Source: Lepidostoma basale (lineage: Eukaryota; Arthropoda; Insecta; Trichoptera; Lepidostomatidae). From it: a stretch of DNA of 64,000 nt. The stretch is from assembly GCA_022606425.2 (NCBI GenBank), contig JAHDVF020000507.1:372001-436000 (forward strand), in the 5' to 3' direction. How positions within the stretch are numbered: the first letter of the stretch is position 1; every line of letters starts with the position of its first letter. This document shows, piece after piece, positions 1-10,268 of this stretch. The notes beneath the pieces are model-generated. The model searched no databases. It had not been told where the DNA came from and saw nothing but the letters and a program-made list of their open reading frames with translations. The translations under genes and the position numbers were made by a program.

Positions 1-400
1 CGACATTCATCATTAAATCGTTCGACTTGCATACCTCATACATGCTCGACACCAAGACTAGTAATTCGTCCATTTTAAATTTGATTTTTGTTATATACCT
101 AACACAAAACGTAATATATTTAAATAAAATGCTTACAAATTATATTAATAGATGGCGCTAGTGTAGATGGACCTACCAACAGTGAAGTTATTAAAAAATA
201 TTAACATATATACAAGTTAAAAAAACTTGTTAGACGTGGTGTCGTAAGAGGGACGGAATGGTGAATGCTGTTAAACATAAAGTGATCGCTTAACCCAACC
301 AATGACAGTTCATAAGTCCTGTAAACGCCTCGACTACCATATTCTGTTTCCAAATAATTTACATCTTCGTCTTTATTGAGATACAATTAATCCTTAAAAA
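1..400 (-). repeat. Repeat K copy and AT-rich flank
   Basis: From about 150 (AGATGGCGCTAGTGTAGATG) to 400 lies one copy of an interspersed repeat. Hallmarks: CGCTTAACCCAACCAATGAC, AAGTCCTGTAAACGCCTCGA, CATATTCTGTTTCC and ATTGAGATACAATTAATCC. Other copies are at about 11800-12145, 17905-18200, 31960-32235 and 32992-33158. It may be a SINE, but I found no clear pol III boxes. Bases 1-140 show nothing recognisable. Confidence 0.6.
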
Positions 401-1380
401 ATAAAATGTTCTTTGTATTATTTTGTTAGAGCAAAACTGTGTTGCCAGTAGCCATTCTGCTGTGATGGTACGTGTGTAATAATGTTTAACAACCATAGAT
501 TATTCATAGTAAGAAGAGGCCTTTGAATGAAAGTACCTTTCTAGTATCCGAATCATTATCCCATATAAATATTTACACTTGAATAAGTCCAGAGTAACTT
601 TCAATAGAACATGTTCGAAGATCGCAAAATGATATAAAAAATTCACACGGGATACCCACTCATTGTTGAATAAGCAATACACATACAATACTACTCGGAA
701 AAGATGCTTAACCTTTCCCATACGGTGCTAAAATAAAAACGCGCGTTCCGGTGTTGGGTAGTCAGTACCCGATCAAAAATTAGAGTTTTTAAACCGGAAA
801 AATAAGAACATTCATAGCTAATCCCCTTAATTAATTATAATTAAAGTAAATAATTATAATACTTCAGAAATTTTTGCTGAAAATATAAAAAAAAACATCT
901 GGCAACGCTCACGGAACGGGCATATGTGTACTCTGGTTGAAAGCCCGAGAGCTACTGCCGGCGGCAGTGAGAACATTTAGCTCCTCGTGTTTCCACAGTG
1001 AAGTATGCAAGAGGATGCGAATATAGTGTCGCGCACTCACAGCGCTGTTTATACACGATTTTGTTTCCGATGTTCACAAAATACCTCCGATGTACCCGAT
1101 AAATTCTGATTATTATTAATATATATTTTTTAATCAATGCGTTAATATATAATGGAGGAATACCTGAAATATTGACCTTGTATTTATTACATTTATCTAA
1201 ATATTGATGGTTATTAGAAGCAACGTGTAGAAGATACCCATCACAGGGAAGGGAGGGTTAAACTATTTTGACTGAGCGACCTTTTCAAAAAAAGTATATT
1301 AAAAATAGTCCATTTTCCAAAATACTAACACACATTTAAAGTTAAACATACATGGTAGCAGGTTTATAAATACTAGTTCT
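401..1380. other. Unassigned region with a short perfect palindrome
   Basis: No gene or known element recognised. A perfect palindrome ACTGCCG-G-CGGCAGT lies near 953-967 inside a GC-richer patch (900-1080) that also holds CAGTGAGAACATTTAGCTCC and CGCGCACTCACAGCGCTG. The short frames here have no family features. Confidence 0.4.
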
Positions 1381-1382
1381 TC

Positions 1383-1812
1383 TTCTTCTTCTTCTTCCTC
1401 AGCCTATTCCCGTCCACTCCTGGACAAAGGCTTCCTCCAATCGCTTCCATGTCACTCTGTCCTGTGCAGACTGCATCCAGGTTATTCCGACGTGTCTGTT
1501 CAGATCATCCTTCCACCGTAGTTGCGGTCGCCCTGCACTTCTCTTCGCTGTCCACGGTCTCCAAATCAGAAGTCTTCTTGTCCACTTTTCATCTGAGCTT
1601 CTGGCTACGTGACCTATCCATTGCCATTTTAAAGTCGCCACCCGGTGGATGATGTCAGTGACCCGTGTTTTTTCTCTCACCGTATCGTTTCTGACTCTGT
1701 CTCTTAGGCTTATTCCTAACATGGATCTTTCCATGGCTCTTTGGGTCACTCGTAGTTTCTCGGCACTTTGTTTGGACAATGTAACAGTTTCAAGACCATA
1801 AGTACCAACTGG
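1383..1812 (-). mobile_element. LINE-B (RTE-like) C-terminus
   Basis: Minus-strand frame 1779-1399 reads KQSAEKLRVTQRAMERSM, then RDRVRNDTVREKTRVTDIIH, ATLKWQWIGHVARSSDEKW, GRPQLRWKDDLNRHVGITWM and FVQEWTGIG before TAG. It ends in (GAA)n on the minus strand. This C-terminal block follows the reverse transcriptase in RTE-type LINEs. 5'-truncated but its frame is open for 126 codons. Confidence 0.8.
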
Positions 1813-2187
1813 CAGAACTTATTATTACGAATGAAAATGTTTTCTAGACGTTTTATTATATTTTATGTGGATCACATACTTTGCCTTTGTAAGACATTAT
1901 CAATTGTAGCGAAAATCAATTGCGTTGTTGTTTATATACACGAGTTAAAGGAACAGAATATGGAAATTAACGTTATTGACGTGGCCCAATACATTGTTGA
2001 AAACAATTAAGGGATAAACCCCAGAATACAGGAATGTAAATGAATTTCTTTATTTAGATATAGAGTTTTATATAATTGTTGCCGTAACATAAAATAAAAA
2101 TAAAATTATTGTGAGCTCTTCAAAACACTCATCTTTTAAAATAAACATATGATTATTATTACTATCATTATTTTATTTAAGATTATA
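1813..2187. other. P5-like repeat fragment and AT-rich DNA
   Basis: At 1840-1915 the minus strand has TTGATAATGTCTTACAAAGG then CAAAGTATGTGATCC, a degenerate copy of the P5 motif found at 11564 and 46135. The rest shows nothing I can name. Confidence 0.4.
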
Positions 2188-2290
2188 TTATGTGAAGGAA
2201 GCTAGAGAGGTTTGCCAGGATAGAGCAGTGTGGCGGTCCATTCTCTCTGCCTACCCCTGCGGGGAAACGGTGTGATGGTTTGTTTGCTTA
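2188..2290 (+). mobile_element. LINE-A2 3' end
   Basis: GAAGCTAGAGAGGTTTGCCA, GTGTGGCGGTCCATTCTCTC and CTACCCCTGCGGGGAAACGG, then GTGTGATGGTTTG. Only the last 100 bp remain. Confidence 0.7.
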
Positions 2291-2309
2291 TTAAGGAGCG
2301 GAGTGTCCG

Positions 2310-2525
2310 CTCGATTTCTCAAATCAAATCAATTCAAATCAAATCAGTTTATTTTCTCAAAAGATATTACAAACAACAATTATTGTTTAAGGCATCTATT
2401 GAGAACAGGTAAAATATAAAAAAAAAATATAATACCAGTAACGCATAAGAGATGGTTCGACATTAGGAATACAAGATACTCTCCAAAGTCGAGAGTATTT
2501 GTCTTCTGTACGTACTTAAATTGCT
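2310..2525 (-). mobile_element. LINE-F 3' end
   Basis: The minus strand ends in ATTTGATTTGAATTGATTTG. It has CTATTGAGAACAGG, AACGCATAAGAGATGG, GAATACAAGATACTCTCC and GTATTTGTCTTCTG in the plus direction. All are shared with 7725, 39035, 55140 and 60055. Confidence 0.7.
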
Positions 2526-2539
2526 ATTTACATCATTAC

Positions 2540-2750
2540 AGCGCGAGCCAAGTCGATGTTAAGGGTTAATATTGATTTTCGTGACATGTGATAGGTAGCA
2601 AATCTATTGCCATTTTATAGTCACGCAAATTCTACAGAGACCGAAGACAGTGTGACAATCACACTGCTATCATCGGGAATCGAACTCGGGACCTTTGGTG
2701 CAGCAGTCATAGCACTTACCACTTGGCAATTATCCACCATAAAACACAGA
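2540..2750 (-). mobile_element. SINE-T tRNA-derived SINE
   Basis: Read on minus: GCCAAGTGGTAAGTGCTATG (A-box region), GAGTTCGATTCCCG (B box), GTGATTGTCACACTGTCTTC, GACTATAAAATGGCAATAG and CTACCTATCACATGTCACG. The order matches the best copy at 58645-58885. Confidence 0.75.
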
Positions 2751-3830
2751 TTTGAGATAAAACGTTTTTAACTGTACAATTTAATAAGTAGGCAAACAAA
2801 ATAATAAAGATAGTAATAAAAGTAAGTATTTTCCACGAAATTGGGAAACATTATCCATTTTCTTATAAACCGCTTTTTTGCCTTTAATAAAAGTTGTCTT
2901 TTCATCCCCTAGAGTGATGAAATATCCTTAATTAAATAAACCCCTTATTATCCCGCTGAAGAATGTAATAAGCACCCCCATTAGGGGACAATTTTCCCGG
3001 ATTTAATGAAAAAAATAACAGAATTCTTTTCATTGGATTTTCCTAAGGGAAAAATATTGTTCTAACAAATTTTACAATGGCGATTCAGGAATCATCTAAC
3101 TTTGCGTTTCTACAAGTCTTAAAACATCATATTTAAGATGGTCTCAGAGTATATTTTTTAAATTAAACCAGTCGTTAGCCACGTGGTTTCATCTGAACGC
3201 GGTCTCCTCGGAGATCGATGTCTTTCATATTAGTGAAGGTACGTTCAGGAGACAAATACTCTTGATTTTAGTAAATATCTTGTCCTCCTAATATCGAACC
3301 ATCTCTAATGCGTTCCTGGTAGAGTCCATTTACGACAGGGAGATCGTTTGCAATAGTATGAATGACAGTGCGTTTACAAAAAATCTAGACCTTATTTTTA
3401 TTTTATTTTTTATGATCGGAAAACCAAGAAATGTTTCAATCATATATTCAAACATTGAAATAAATAAACATGGCATTTTTATTATTTTTTTATTAACAAA
3501 AATGCTATCGGCTTAATTGCAAAGATTATAAAAATTAAATTCATTTCATTTATAATTTTTTCATTGATTTTTTCTTGGTAAAGCTACTAATAATAATAAA
3601 TATTTTTTTTCCCTTTATTCCCCTTTATTATAGTAAAACTTCTAGAAAAGTGACCTTTTCATTCGTATTAATTACTATTTAGTAATTTAAAGAATTCATT
3701 TAGATATTTGTGAACATTTAAAACAATCTCCTGTGCTTGACCCGAAAGCGGCTTCCCATTTCCCATTTAGGATAAATTAATAAAATTTAAAACTATTTGC
3801 TCCCATAAAACGAGTATTTTTCAAATCACC
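2751..3830. other. AT-rich DNA with a LINE-F 3' fragment
   Basis: About 3165-3330 holds LINE-F sequence (GAACGCGGTCTCCTCGGAGA, AGTGAAGGTACGTTCAGGAG, AACCATCTCTAATGCG). The remainder (2751-3160, 3330-3830) is AT-rich with no recognisable gene or repeat. Confidence 0.5.
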
Positions 3831-4080
3831 GTGTATCTGCGGAGCACTTGGCGTGCACTCCGTGTGAAAGCTCGTAGCGTACTGGGCCCAAAACGGCCAA
3901 AACCAATCAGAGACGTTTCTGCGCGCCTTTACTCACACACACGCAGTTTGTCTTCGAATTGTGAACGAACTCTACTATGTTGTATTTTTATAATATTTTA
4001 CATGTACTCAATAGATGCCTTAAACATTTTCCTGTTTGTAATGTCTTTTGAGTTAATAAACTAATTTGATTTGATCTTAC
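3831..4080 (+). mobile_element. Unassigned GC patch followed by LINE-F tail
   Basis: 3831-3960 is a GC-richer patch (CTGCGGAGCACTTGGCGTGC, ACCAATCAGAGACGTTTCTG) I cannot assign. 3990-4080 is the LINE-F terminus (CAATAGATGCCTTAAACA, TTTTGAGTTAATAAACTA, TTTGATTTGATC). Confidence 0.45.
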
Positions 4081-4109
4081 CTAAGAATGACAAGCTATTT
4101 AAGTTCAAA

Positions 4110-4250
4110 TTCTTAACTAAACTAACTAACTAAACTAAAAAATGGACCGCCACACTATCCTTTCCTGATATACTTCTCACGCGATTCCTCAACATTCATA
4201 CACCGTGTTTATACACACGTCGATTTCTCCGACTCCTCAAGTGGCCGACA
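4110..4250 (-). mobile_element. LINE-A 3' end
   Basis: Minus strand: GGAATCGCGTGAGAAGTATA-type sequence, AGTGTGGCGGTCCATTTTTT and (TTAG)n. It directly abuts the LINE-G copy that follows. Confidence 0.6.
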
Positions 4251-4700
4251 TTCAATCTCCTCTCTCTGGTTTCAATCCTGGGATTGGTTTGCAGCAATTT
4301 CCTCTATTCTTTTCTTCCATTCTTCCCTGTCTTGTGCGGCTCTTTTGAAATCTGCAAATGATGAGCAGCGCACGTCCACCAACAGGTCCTCCAGGTACTT
4401 TCGGCGTGGGCGTACCCTAGAGTTTGTCACCTCGGTCATACCCTCCATTATGGGCATGCAAGAGGCCTTCTTGTCGTATTACATGGCCGATCCATCTTGC
4501 ACGCCTTTCGGACAAGGTCCTGAGCAGGTGCCTTCCTCCTTCGATTCTTTGGAGAACCTCCTCATTTTTAATGTGGTCTCTTCAGGAAATTCCTAATAGT
4601 CTTCTATAGGACCGCATCTCAAAAGCCTCTAGTCTCCGTTTATCTCCTTCGGATAGGCAACATGTCTCGCAGCCGTACATCAAGATACTATTTTTTTTTG
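4251..4700 (-). mobile_element. LINE-G C-terminus and upstream region
   Basis: Minus frame 4457-4272 encodes RVRPRRKYLEDLLVDVRCSS, ADFKRAAQDREEWKKR and IEEIAANQSQD before TGA. Upstream (4565-4690) minus reads MYGCETCCLSEGDKRRLEA. The same C-terminus is the 117-bp insertion at 26185-26301, which fixes the 3' end of this family. Confidence 0.7.
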
Positions 4701-4799
4701 ACATTCAATATTTCATTTATTTGATCGTGACACATTTTCCTCGGTATTCCTCCATTTCTAGTTCCGTTTACATCGTTAATATATACAAACTTTATTATA

Positions 4800-5040
4800 T
4801 TTATTGTTCAAGAAACAAAAGCCTATCCAAAAAAGCTACGATGGCAGTGCATAATGGTGTTCTTGTGCCGACACTTATGTATGGAAGGGAAGCATGTAAC
4901 TGGCAAAAGTAGGATGAAAGTAGAATAAATGTAGTAGAAATGTGATCTCTTAGAAGAATGTGTAATGTATTAGATAAATACTCTGTGTATGATTGTGTCG
5001 AATGAAAATAAAAAAAGTGAACGCGGTGCGAATGATCTCG
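4800..5040 (+). mobile_element. LINE-A fragment lacking its 3' end
   Basis: Encodes SRNKSLSKKATMAVHNGVLV, PTLMYGREACNWQK and, after a stop, RRMCNVLDKYSVYDCVE with frame errors. It breaks off near 5035 at unrelated sequence that resembles host exon material. Confidence 0.65.
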
Positions 5041-5118
5041 TCCTATTGACCTCAGCAAGTAAGCTGTCATTTGCCCTGCCATTTCACATTTAGGATCCTC
5101 CGTAAATAACGTTGGTGG
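5041..5118 (-). other. Unidentified open segment interrupted by a hAT-like MITE
   Basis: If the MITE at 5119-5366 and one TSD copy are removed, the minus strand is open from an ATG near 5425: MDPIRKTRKSSKAIPP, then TLFTEDPKCEMAGQMTAYLL and RSIGRD. I do not recognise it. It may be a host exon or an old element. Confidence 0.3.
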
Positions 5119-5366
5119 CAGTTGCGGTACTCCCATAGAAGCCCAGAAGCCCGGCTTGCGTAAGAAATTTTGAATCAAAACCTCTTCTGGCTTACAGAGG
5201 TTCAGCTCTTGTGGCTATTCCTCTTACGTCTGATGGGAATATTGATGAAGGTGATTTGGTGGGTTGTTAGTTTATGCGGGGGCACGATTTCTTAGATTTG
5301 GGGGTTTTGATTCAAAATTTCTTACGCAAGCCGGGCTTCTGGGCTTCTATGGGAGTACCGCCACTG
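5119..5366. mobile_element. hAT-like fold-back MITE, copy 1
   Basis: Inverted ends CAGTTGCGGTACTCCCATAG and CTATGGGAGTACCGCCACTG, with about 65-bp arms (AGAAGCCCGGCTTGCGTAAG, AATTTTGAATCAAAACC). Flanked by 8 bp: GTTGGTGG (5111-5118) and ATTGGTGG (5367-5374), one mismatch. An 8-bp TSD and CAG-type ends fit the hAT superfamily. No ORF. Confidence 0.8.
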
Positions 5367-5465
5367 ATTGGTGGTATCGCTTTAGAGCTTTTACGTGTCT
5401 TCCGTATGGGGTCCATGTTTCTGTGTCTCACCTAACACGTTATGATAAAGGTCAATGAGGTTTAC

Positions 5466-5546
5466 CTGGAAGCTGTGGTTGACGTTCTTGATGCTGCATT
5501 CGGCGAAACTTGGATCGATGAGTTCTATTTCATCGAAAAGTAGACT
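5466..5546 (-). other. Orphan exon-like block
   Basis: The minus strand has a T-rich tract with TTTTCAG, then 81 bases (27 codons, phase 0 to 0) encoding SLLFDEIELIDPSFAECS then IKNVNHSFQ, then CAG|GTAAACC. Codon usage and both splice sites look real. I cannot name the protein and find no neighbouring exon, so it may be one exon of a gene whose other exons lie elsewhere, or a relic. Confidence 0.4.
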
Positions 5547-5598
5547 CTGAAAACAAACAATAAAAATAGCATTAGGTTTGACTATTATATTGTAATTA

Positions 5599-5755
5599 CA
5601 AACTAAACTCATCACGCCGTCTCACCGAAGGGGTAGGCAGAAAGAATGGACTGCCACACTTTAAACGATATGGCACTCCATATTTATCTATTCGCCCCCG
5701 CGGCAGACGCAGTGTGATAAGTTACGGACCTCATCGCCACCAATAGGCATCTCCA
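5599..5755 (-). mobile_element. SINE-S copy
   Basis: Plus-strand view: CATCACGCCGTCTCACCGAA, AGAATGGACTGCCACACTTT, CAGACGCAGTGTGATAAG and CATCGCCACCAATAGGCATC. 3'-most 150 bp of the family, including the LINE-A-like terminus. Confidence 0.7.
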
Positions 5756-5779
5756 TTTTGTTATTATTATCATTTTACT

Positions 5780-6370
5780 GTTCAAATTTAAAACACTGCT
5801 ATAATATCATATTTGTATTGTGTTGATCATATTTGTAAACAATTTTATAATTTAAATTATTTATGTTGTTGATTGAAATTTCTTGGTAGAAGTTCATTGT
5901 AAATAATGAAAATAAAAATTAATAAGTAGATTTTACACTAAAAATAAACATAGACAAATTCTTAATACATATATTTTTTATTTTCATTAATTTTATAATT
6001 GTTTACAAATTGTACGAACGTAGAAGGAATATTATAAAATTGTTTACAAATATGATAAATTTTGACAGTTGTTATAATATAAAGATTTATTTTGGAACGT
6101 ATGTATTTATATAAAAGCGTTAAACGTTCCAAAATAAATCTTTATAACATCTGTCAAAATTGATCAAATTTTTAAACAATTTTATAATTGTTTACAAATT
6201 GTACGAACGTAGAATAAATATTATAAAATTGTTTACAAATATGATCAACTTTGACAGATGTTATAAAGATTTATTTTGGAACGTTTAACGTTTTTATATA
6301 CGTTCCAAAATAAATCTTTATAACATCTGTCAAAATTGATCATATTTTTAAACAATTTTATACTGTTTCA
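5780..6370. repeat. Tandem palindromes, inverted-repeat element
   Basis: Two consecutive palindromes (about 6038-6170 and 6225-6360) are each made of TTTGACAGATGTTATAAAGA and TTTATTTTGGAACGT arms meeting at a short spacer. They are separated by TTGTTTACAAATTGTACGAA. The flank at 5870-5910 carries the AGAAGTTCATTGTAAATAAT tail motif seen beside P2 elements. Confidence 0.75.
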
Positions 6371-6387
6371 AATATGTATCTTTATAA

Positions 6388-6433
6388 TATGTATCACTGG
6401 AGAAGGATTCATCCGAAACATGTCTGATATGTA
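6388..6433 (+). ncRNA. Hammerhead ribozyme-like motif with full stem I (P4 family)
   Basis: TATGTATCA (6388-6396) pairs with TGATATGTA (6425-6433): nine pairs, two of them G-U. Between them: CTGGAGA (expected CTGATGA, so position 6 is G not A), A, stem GGA / TCC with loop TTCA, GAAA, the palindrome CATG, TC. Cleavage would fall after the C at 6424. All three stems and the conserved GAAA are present. The A6 change would probably impair activity. Confidence 0.5.
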
Positions 6434-7020
6434 ATTTTAATAGTGTTTTATATACAAAGTATATTAAAAAAATAAAAAGACAAATAAATCATCTACAACA
6501 CAAAATATGGCGAACATAGAAGAAACTGTATTTTAATTTTAATTATTTAATAAAGTTAGTGTTGTTTACAAGAAATAAATATTGTCCAATAAATCCGCAA
6601 CACAAAATTATGGCGAATATAGAAGAAATAATCACAAGTATTTATAAATGAATAAAATTGTATGCTATCTAAATGATTATATCATCTTTGGTAAATTTCA
6701 CTCACGGTTACAAAGGATGAAAAAAACTAAAAAAATATACTTATAAAAATGACAGTTTACGTATTAAATTTTGTCGCGGTTATGTGCAATGAAGTTGGCA
6801 GCGGTATTGCTAATTTTGGGACTAATTACACATTTCATCAAGAGATGGCGCTAATTTAAACCGTTAACTCAACTTGCGTTGTGGTTGCGGTCTACACTAA
6901 CTTCCTTACCTTATAACTAATAAAATATTTTTTACGTTCTGCGTTTCACTTCCACTACAACCCACCGGTGCTATTTAGCTAATACACATTCATTATTATG
7001 ACTTTAATACTTAAATTAAA
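6434..7020. other. AT-rich repeat remnant with a direct repeat
   Basis: CAACACAAAATATGGCGAAC and CAACACAAAATTATGGCGAA recur about 105 bp apart (6497 and 6600), each followed by ATAGAAGAAA. At 6841-6870 is AGATGGCGCTAATTT, a motif also beside repeat K. No gene seen. Confidence 0.45.
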
Positions 7021-7024
7021 GTTG

Positions 7025-7645
7025 CTCAACTGGCCATGGAAAGATCCATGTTGGATATTTTAGTTAGAGACCATATAGCTAACGTGGAGATTAGAGAACG
7101 CACCAGGGTCACCGATATAGGAATACCCATTACGAGGATGAAGTGGCAATGAGTTGAACATGTTTGCCGACGAATAATGCTAAGATTTTTCGATATTCCT
7201 TCGTTATGCATGAAATAATTCATTAATACATAATAAGTAAAACTGTAACATTGTCCAAACAAAGTGCCGAGAAACTACGAGTGACCCAAAGAGCCGTGGA
7301 AAGATCCTAGTTAGGAATAAGCCTTAGAGACAGAGTCAGAAAAGATACGGTGAGAGAACAAACATAGGTCACTGACATCATCCACCGGGTGGCGACTCTA
7401 AAATAGCAATGGGCAGGTCACGTAGCCAGAAGCTCAGATGAAAAATGGACAAGAAGACTGCTGACTTGGAGACCGTGGACGGCAAAGAGAAGTGCAGGGC
7501 GACCGCAACTACGGTGGAACGATGATCTGAACAAACACGTCGGAATAACCTGGATGCAGTCTATTCAAGACAGAGTGACATGAAAGCGAATGGAGGAGGC
7601 CTTTGTCCAGGAGTGGACGGGAATAGGCTGAGGAAGAAGAAGAGA
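7025..7645 (+). mobile_element. Two adjacent LINE-B (RTE-like) C-termini
   Basis: 7030-7165 encodes a diverged MERSMLDILVRDHIANVEIR then ERTRVTDIG. 7245-7645 is a second, closer copy: QSAEKLRVTQRAVERS, PWTAKRSAGRPQLRWNDDLN and EEAFVQEWTGIG, then GAGGAAGAAGAAG. Stops and frameshifts in both. Confidence 0.7.
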
Positions 7646-7724
7646 AGAATAATTGACCTTGTATATTACAATTTATTTGATTTTGAAATGTGTAGTAAAT
7701 TCATAGCACCGTAATATTATTTTC

Positions 7725-8000
7725 AAATCAAATCAAATCAGTTTATTTTCTCAAAAGATGTTAAAAAACTAAACCAATATAAGGCATATATAAGAACAGA
7801 TAAAATATGATACCAGGAACGCATGAGAGATGGTTTAACATTAGATACTCTCCCCAGTCAAGAGTAATTGTCTTTTAAATGTGCTTTCACTGAAACACGA
7901 CTGATTGCTCTTCTCACTGGTGTCATCAGAGGCAGGTTGGTTCTGACGGATGGTTGGTAAAACAATCTACATATGCTGTAGCTGTCGGGGATATTTATCA
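7725..8000 (-). mobile_element. LINE-F 3' region
   Basis: The (ATTTG)n tail on the minus strand is at 7728-7745. Then plus-strand AACGCATGAGAGATGGTTTA, GATACTCTCCCCAG and GTGTCATCAGAGGCAGGTTG. It extends about 270 bp. Confidence 0.65.
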
Positions 8001-8404
8001 GGAAAAAAAATACAAACTAACCGTAAGGGAAGTAAGGGTAGTAAGGGAAAGGTTAACATAATATTTAATTTTTTCCTTAAAAATACACAATGCATAACGT
8101 TAATTAAAATTCCAAAATAAAATTTTTCATTTCAACAGAAAAATTATCTCTCTTTTGTCTGCTCTTTTGTTAAACCACCTATTGTCTTCTCCTCTTTCTA
8201 ATTCTTACTCTTTCAATGTCCATACCGTCGCAGAGAGAATTCACCGGAGAATCAAAAAACAAGTTAATTGTTGTGGCTTCAGTGTGGTAATTAAATTTCT
8301 CAGAAGATTTTTTTCCGTTTCATACATATTTTTTAAATTAAGACATTTGGGACTTTTTAATCACACTTAATTTAAAAACACATAAAAATAAACTTTTATA
8401 ACGT

Positions 8405-9310
8405 TTAACACTAATTAAACTAACCATCACGCCGTTGGCAGAAATAATGGATCGCCACACTGTTCGGTCCTGACATTCACACTTCTCTCGTTTCCTCTAC
8501 ATTCATATATCGTGTCATGCGCGCACTTCGACATTCAATATTTAATTTATTTGATCGTGCCATATTTTCATCGGTTTTCTTCTGTTTCTAGTTCCATTTT
8601 CATCGTTAACATATGCCTTTTTACCATTCTATCTTCATTCACTCTTTCCATGTGTCCAAACTATCTAATGATCCTTTTATTCTTTTGTTCATAACACCAT
8701 CATTCGCACAGCATTCACTTATTATATTTTCATTCGAAACTCTATGATACGCAGAGTATCCACACATTCGTTTCTTTTTCTTCTTAAAGTGCCCTGTCAG
8801 GTCCCCCCAACGTTGGCAATCACTCTGGTAAACTCTTCCTGATCCTGCGCTGTCCGGAATAGCTCCTCCACAGTTCCGATTCCCGTCTATTCCCTCAAAT
8901 TGCGCAGCCAAGAGATCTGCCTTCTCCCTGCCCCCTGCGGCCCTCTATTTTTCCCTTCAAAATTAGATGTAGCAGGCGATATTTTTCTCCTCGTAGAACG
9001 TGACCTAGATATGAAATCTTGCGGACTTTGATCAATGTCAGCAGCTCTCTATTTACTCCTGCACGATTCAGGACTTCTGTGTTCGTCACTCTGTCTGTCC
9101 GGGATCCTGAACACTCTTCGGTGAAGCCACATTTCAAATGCCTCTAACCGGTTCATTGTATTTACTTTTATTTCGTTTAAGAGATCACATTTAACACACA
9201 TTCGTTTAAGAGTTCTCATTTCCACTGCAATTATTATACTTTCATTCTTATATTGACAGTTCCATGCTTCGCTTCCATGCATAAGGGTTGGTACAAGAAC
9301 ACCAAAACAT
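8405..9310 (-). mobile_element. LINE-A copy, split by a LINE-C insertion
   Basis: The two halves are 9310-9195 (MHGSEAWNCQYKNES, AVEMRTLKRMC) and 8773-8405 (RMCGYSAYHRVSNENIISEC, MNKRIKGSLDSLDTWKE). The half-sites share the 13-bp CACACATTCGTTT at 9195-9207 and 8761-8773. The copy ends in the AACTAACCATCACGCCG tail. Confidence 0.75.
8774..9194 (-). mobile_element. LINE-C insertion with 13-bp target-site duplication
   Basis: Minus strand encodes [20 protein letters not shown], then KVRKISYLGHVLRGEKYRLL, LKGKIEGRR and, with a frame break, EELFRTAQDQEEFTRVIANV. Ends CACTTTAAGAAGAAAAAG. The exact duplication marks target-primed reverse transcription into the older LINE-A copy. Sibling copies: 15170-15415 and 29405-29600. 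Confidence 0.8.
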
Positions 9311-9479
9311 TTGCTAAACCAGCTAAGTCAACGTTCGGGCAGAACAAGATCCGTTGTATCTGCTAGTATGTGATATAAAAACAAATAAAAGTTTTTCATA
9401 ATTTATGAATTTGCGCAAAAAGTGAAGGCGAAATAATAAATCATACGCTGTCTCTATAACAGAGAATCGGTATCAAAAA

Positions 9480-9770
9480 CAAAACAAGAATCGCCCACGT
9501 ATCATTTACGATCCGGAGTACACATTCTCCGGCCGTAACGTAGGGATTATACGAGACGTAGACACGTATGTACGTGTACGTTCAGCCGTACCCGCGCCAA
9601 CGTAGACAGCGCCGCGGGACAGAGCTGGGAGCTTTTATGGCCGCCGTAAAAATCAACAGATGTCCTTCGGGCATGTTCCGGAGCTTTGGAAACACTCTGT
9701 TTTCGAAAATATATCACACGATAAAACCACACATTTCTAAACAGTGGCGCGCGTAGAAATGACGTAAATA
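9480..9770 (+). other. GC-rich island with a 62-codon frame
   Basis: CpG-rich against an AT-rich background. Frame 9568-9756 encodes RRGTELGAFMAAVKINRCPS then GMFRSFGNTLFSKIYH. No family recognised. It may be a host promoter or UTR, or an unclassified repeat. No splice context was found. Confidence 0.35.
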
Positions 9771-9849
9771 CGCGATGCTGTGAAATTAAATAATTAATAT
9801 AATCAAAAGCTAATATAAAAATAACGGTGGATACATGTAACATAAATTA

Positions 9850-10268
9850 AATAAACACAAAAGTCCGGATCGTCCATGTCAACATGTGCAACATCGAAAA
9901 AAACATTATGTGTTATTACATTATGTGCTAAATTAAAAAACTGTGGATACGTAGAACATAAATTAAATAGACAATATGTGCACCATCTAAAAAGAACATT
10001 TTGTGTTAGATTATTTTTATTTTGTTTTTTTATTTTATATCATTGTATTTTATATTATTTGTTTTAGATTTATTTTGTGGGTGTTGGACGATCGAAGTGT
10101 GCGCGGGAGATGCCTATTGGTGGCGATGAGGTTCGCAACCCATCACACGGCGTCTCCCGCGGGGCGAAAAGAGAAGGATGGAGTGCCGCATCAGTAAAAG
10201 TGTGACAGTCCATTCTTTCTGCCTACCTCTTCGGGGAGACGGCGTGATGGTTAGTTAGTTAGTTATAT
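9850..10268 (+). mobile_element. SINE-S copy with (GTTA)n tail
   Basis: Segments in order: CACAAAAGTCCGGATCGTCC, GGTGTTGGACGATCGAAGTG, GCGGGAGATGC, GGCGATGAGGTTCGCAACCC, GTCTCCCGCGGGGCGAAAAG, GAAGGATGGAGTGCCGCATC, then the LINE-A-type end GTCCATTCTTTCTGCCTACC, GGGGAGACGGCGTGATGG, (TTAG)3. Confidence 0.8.
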
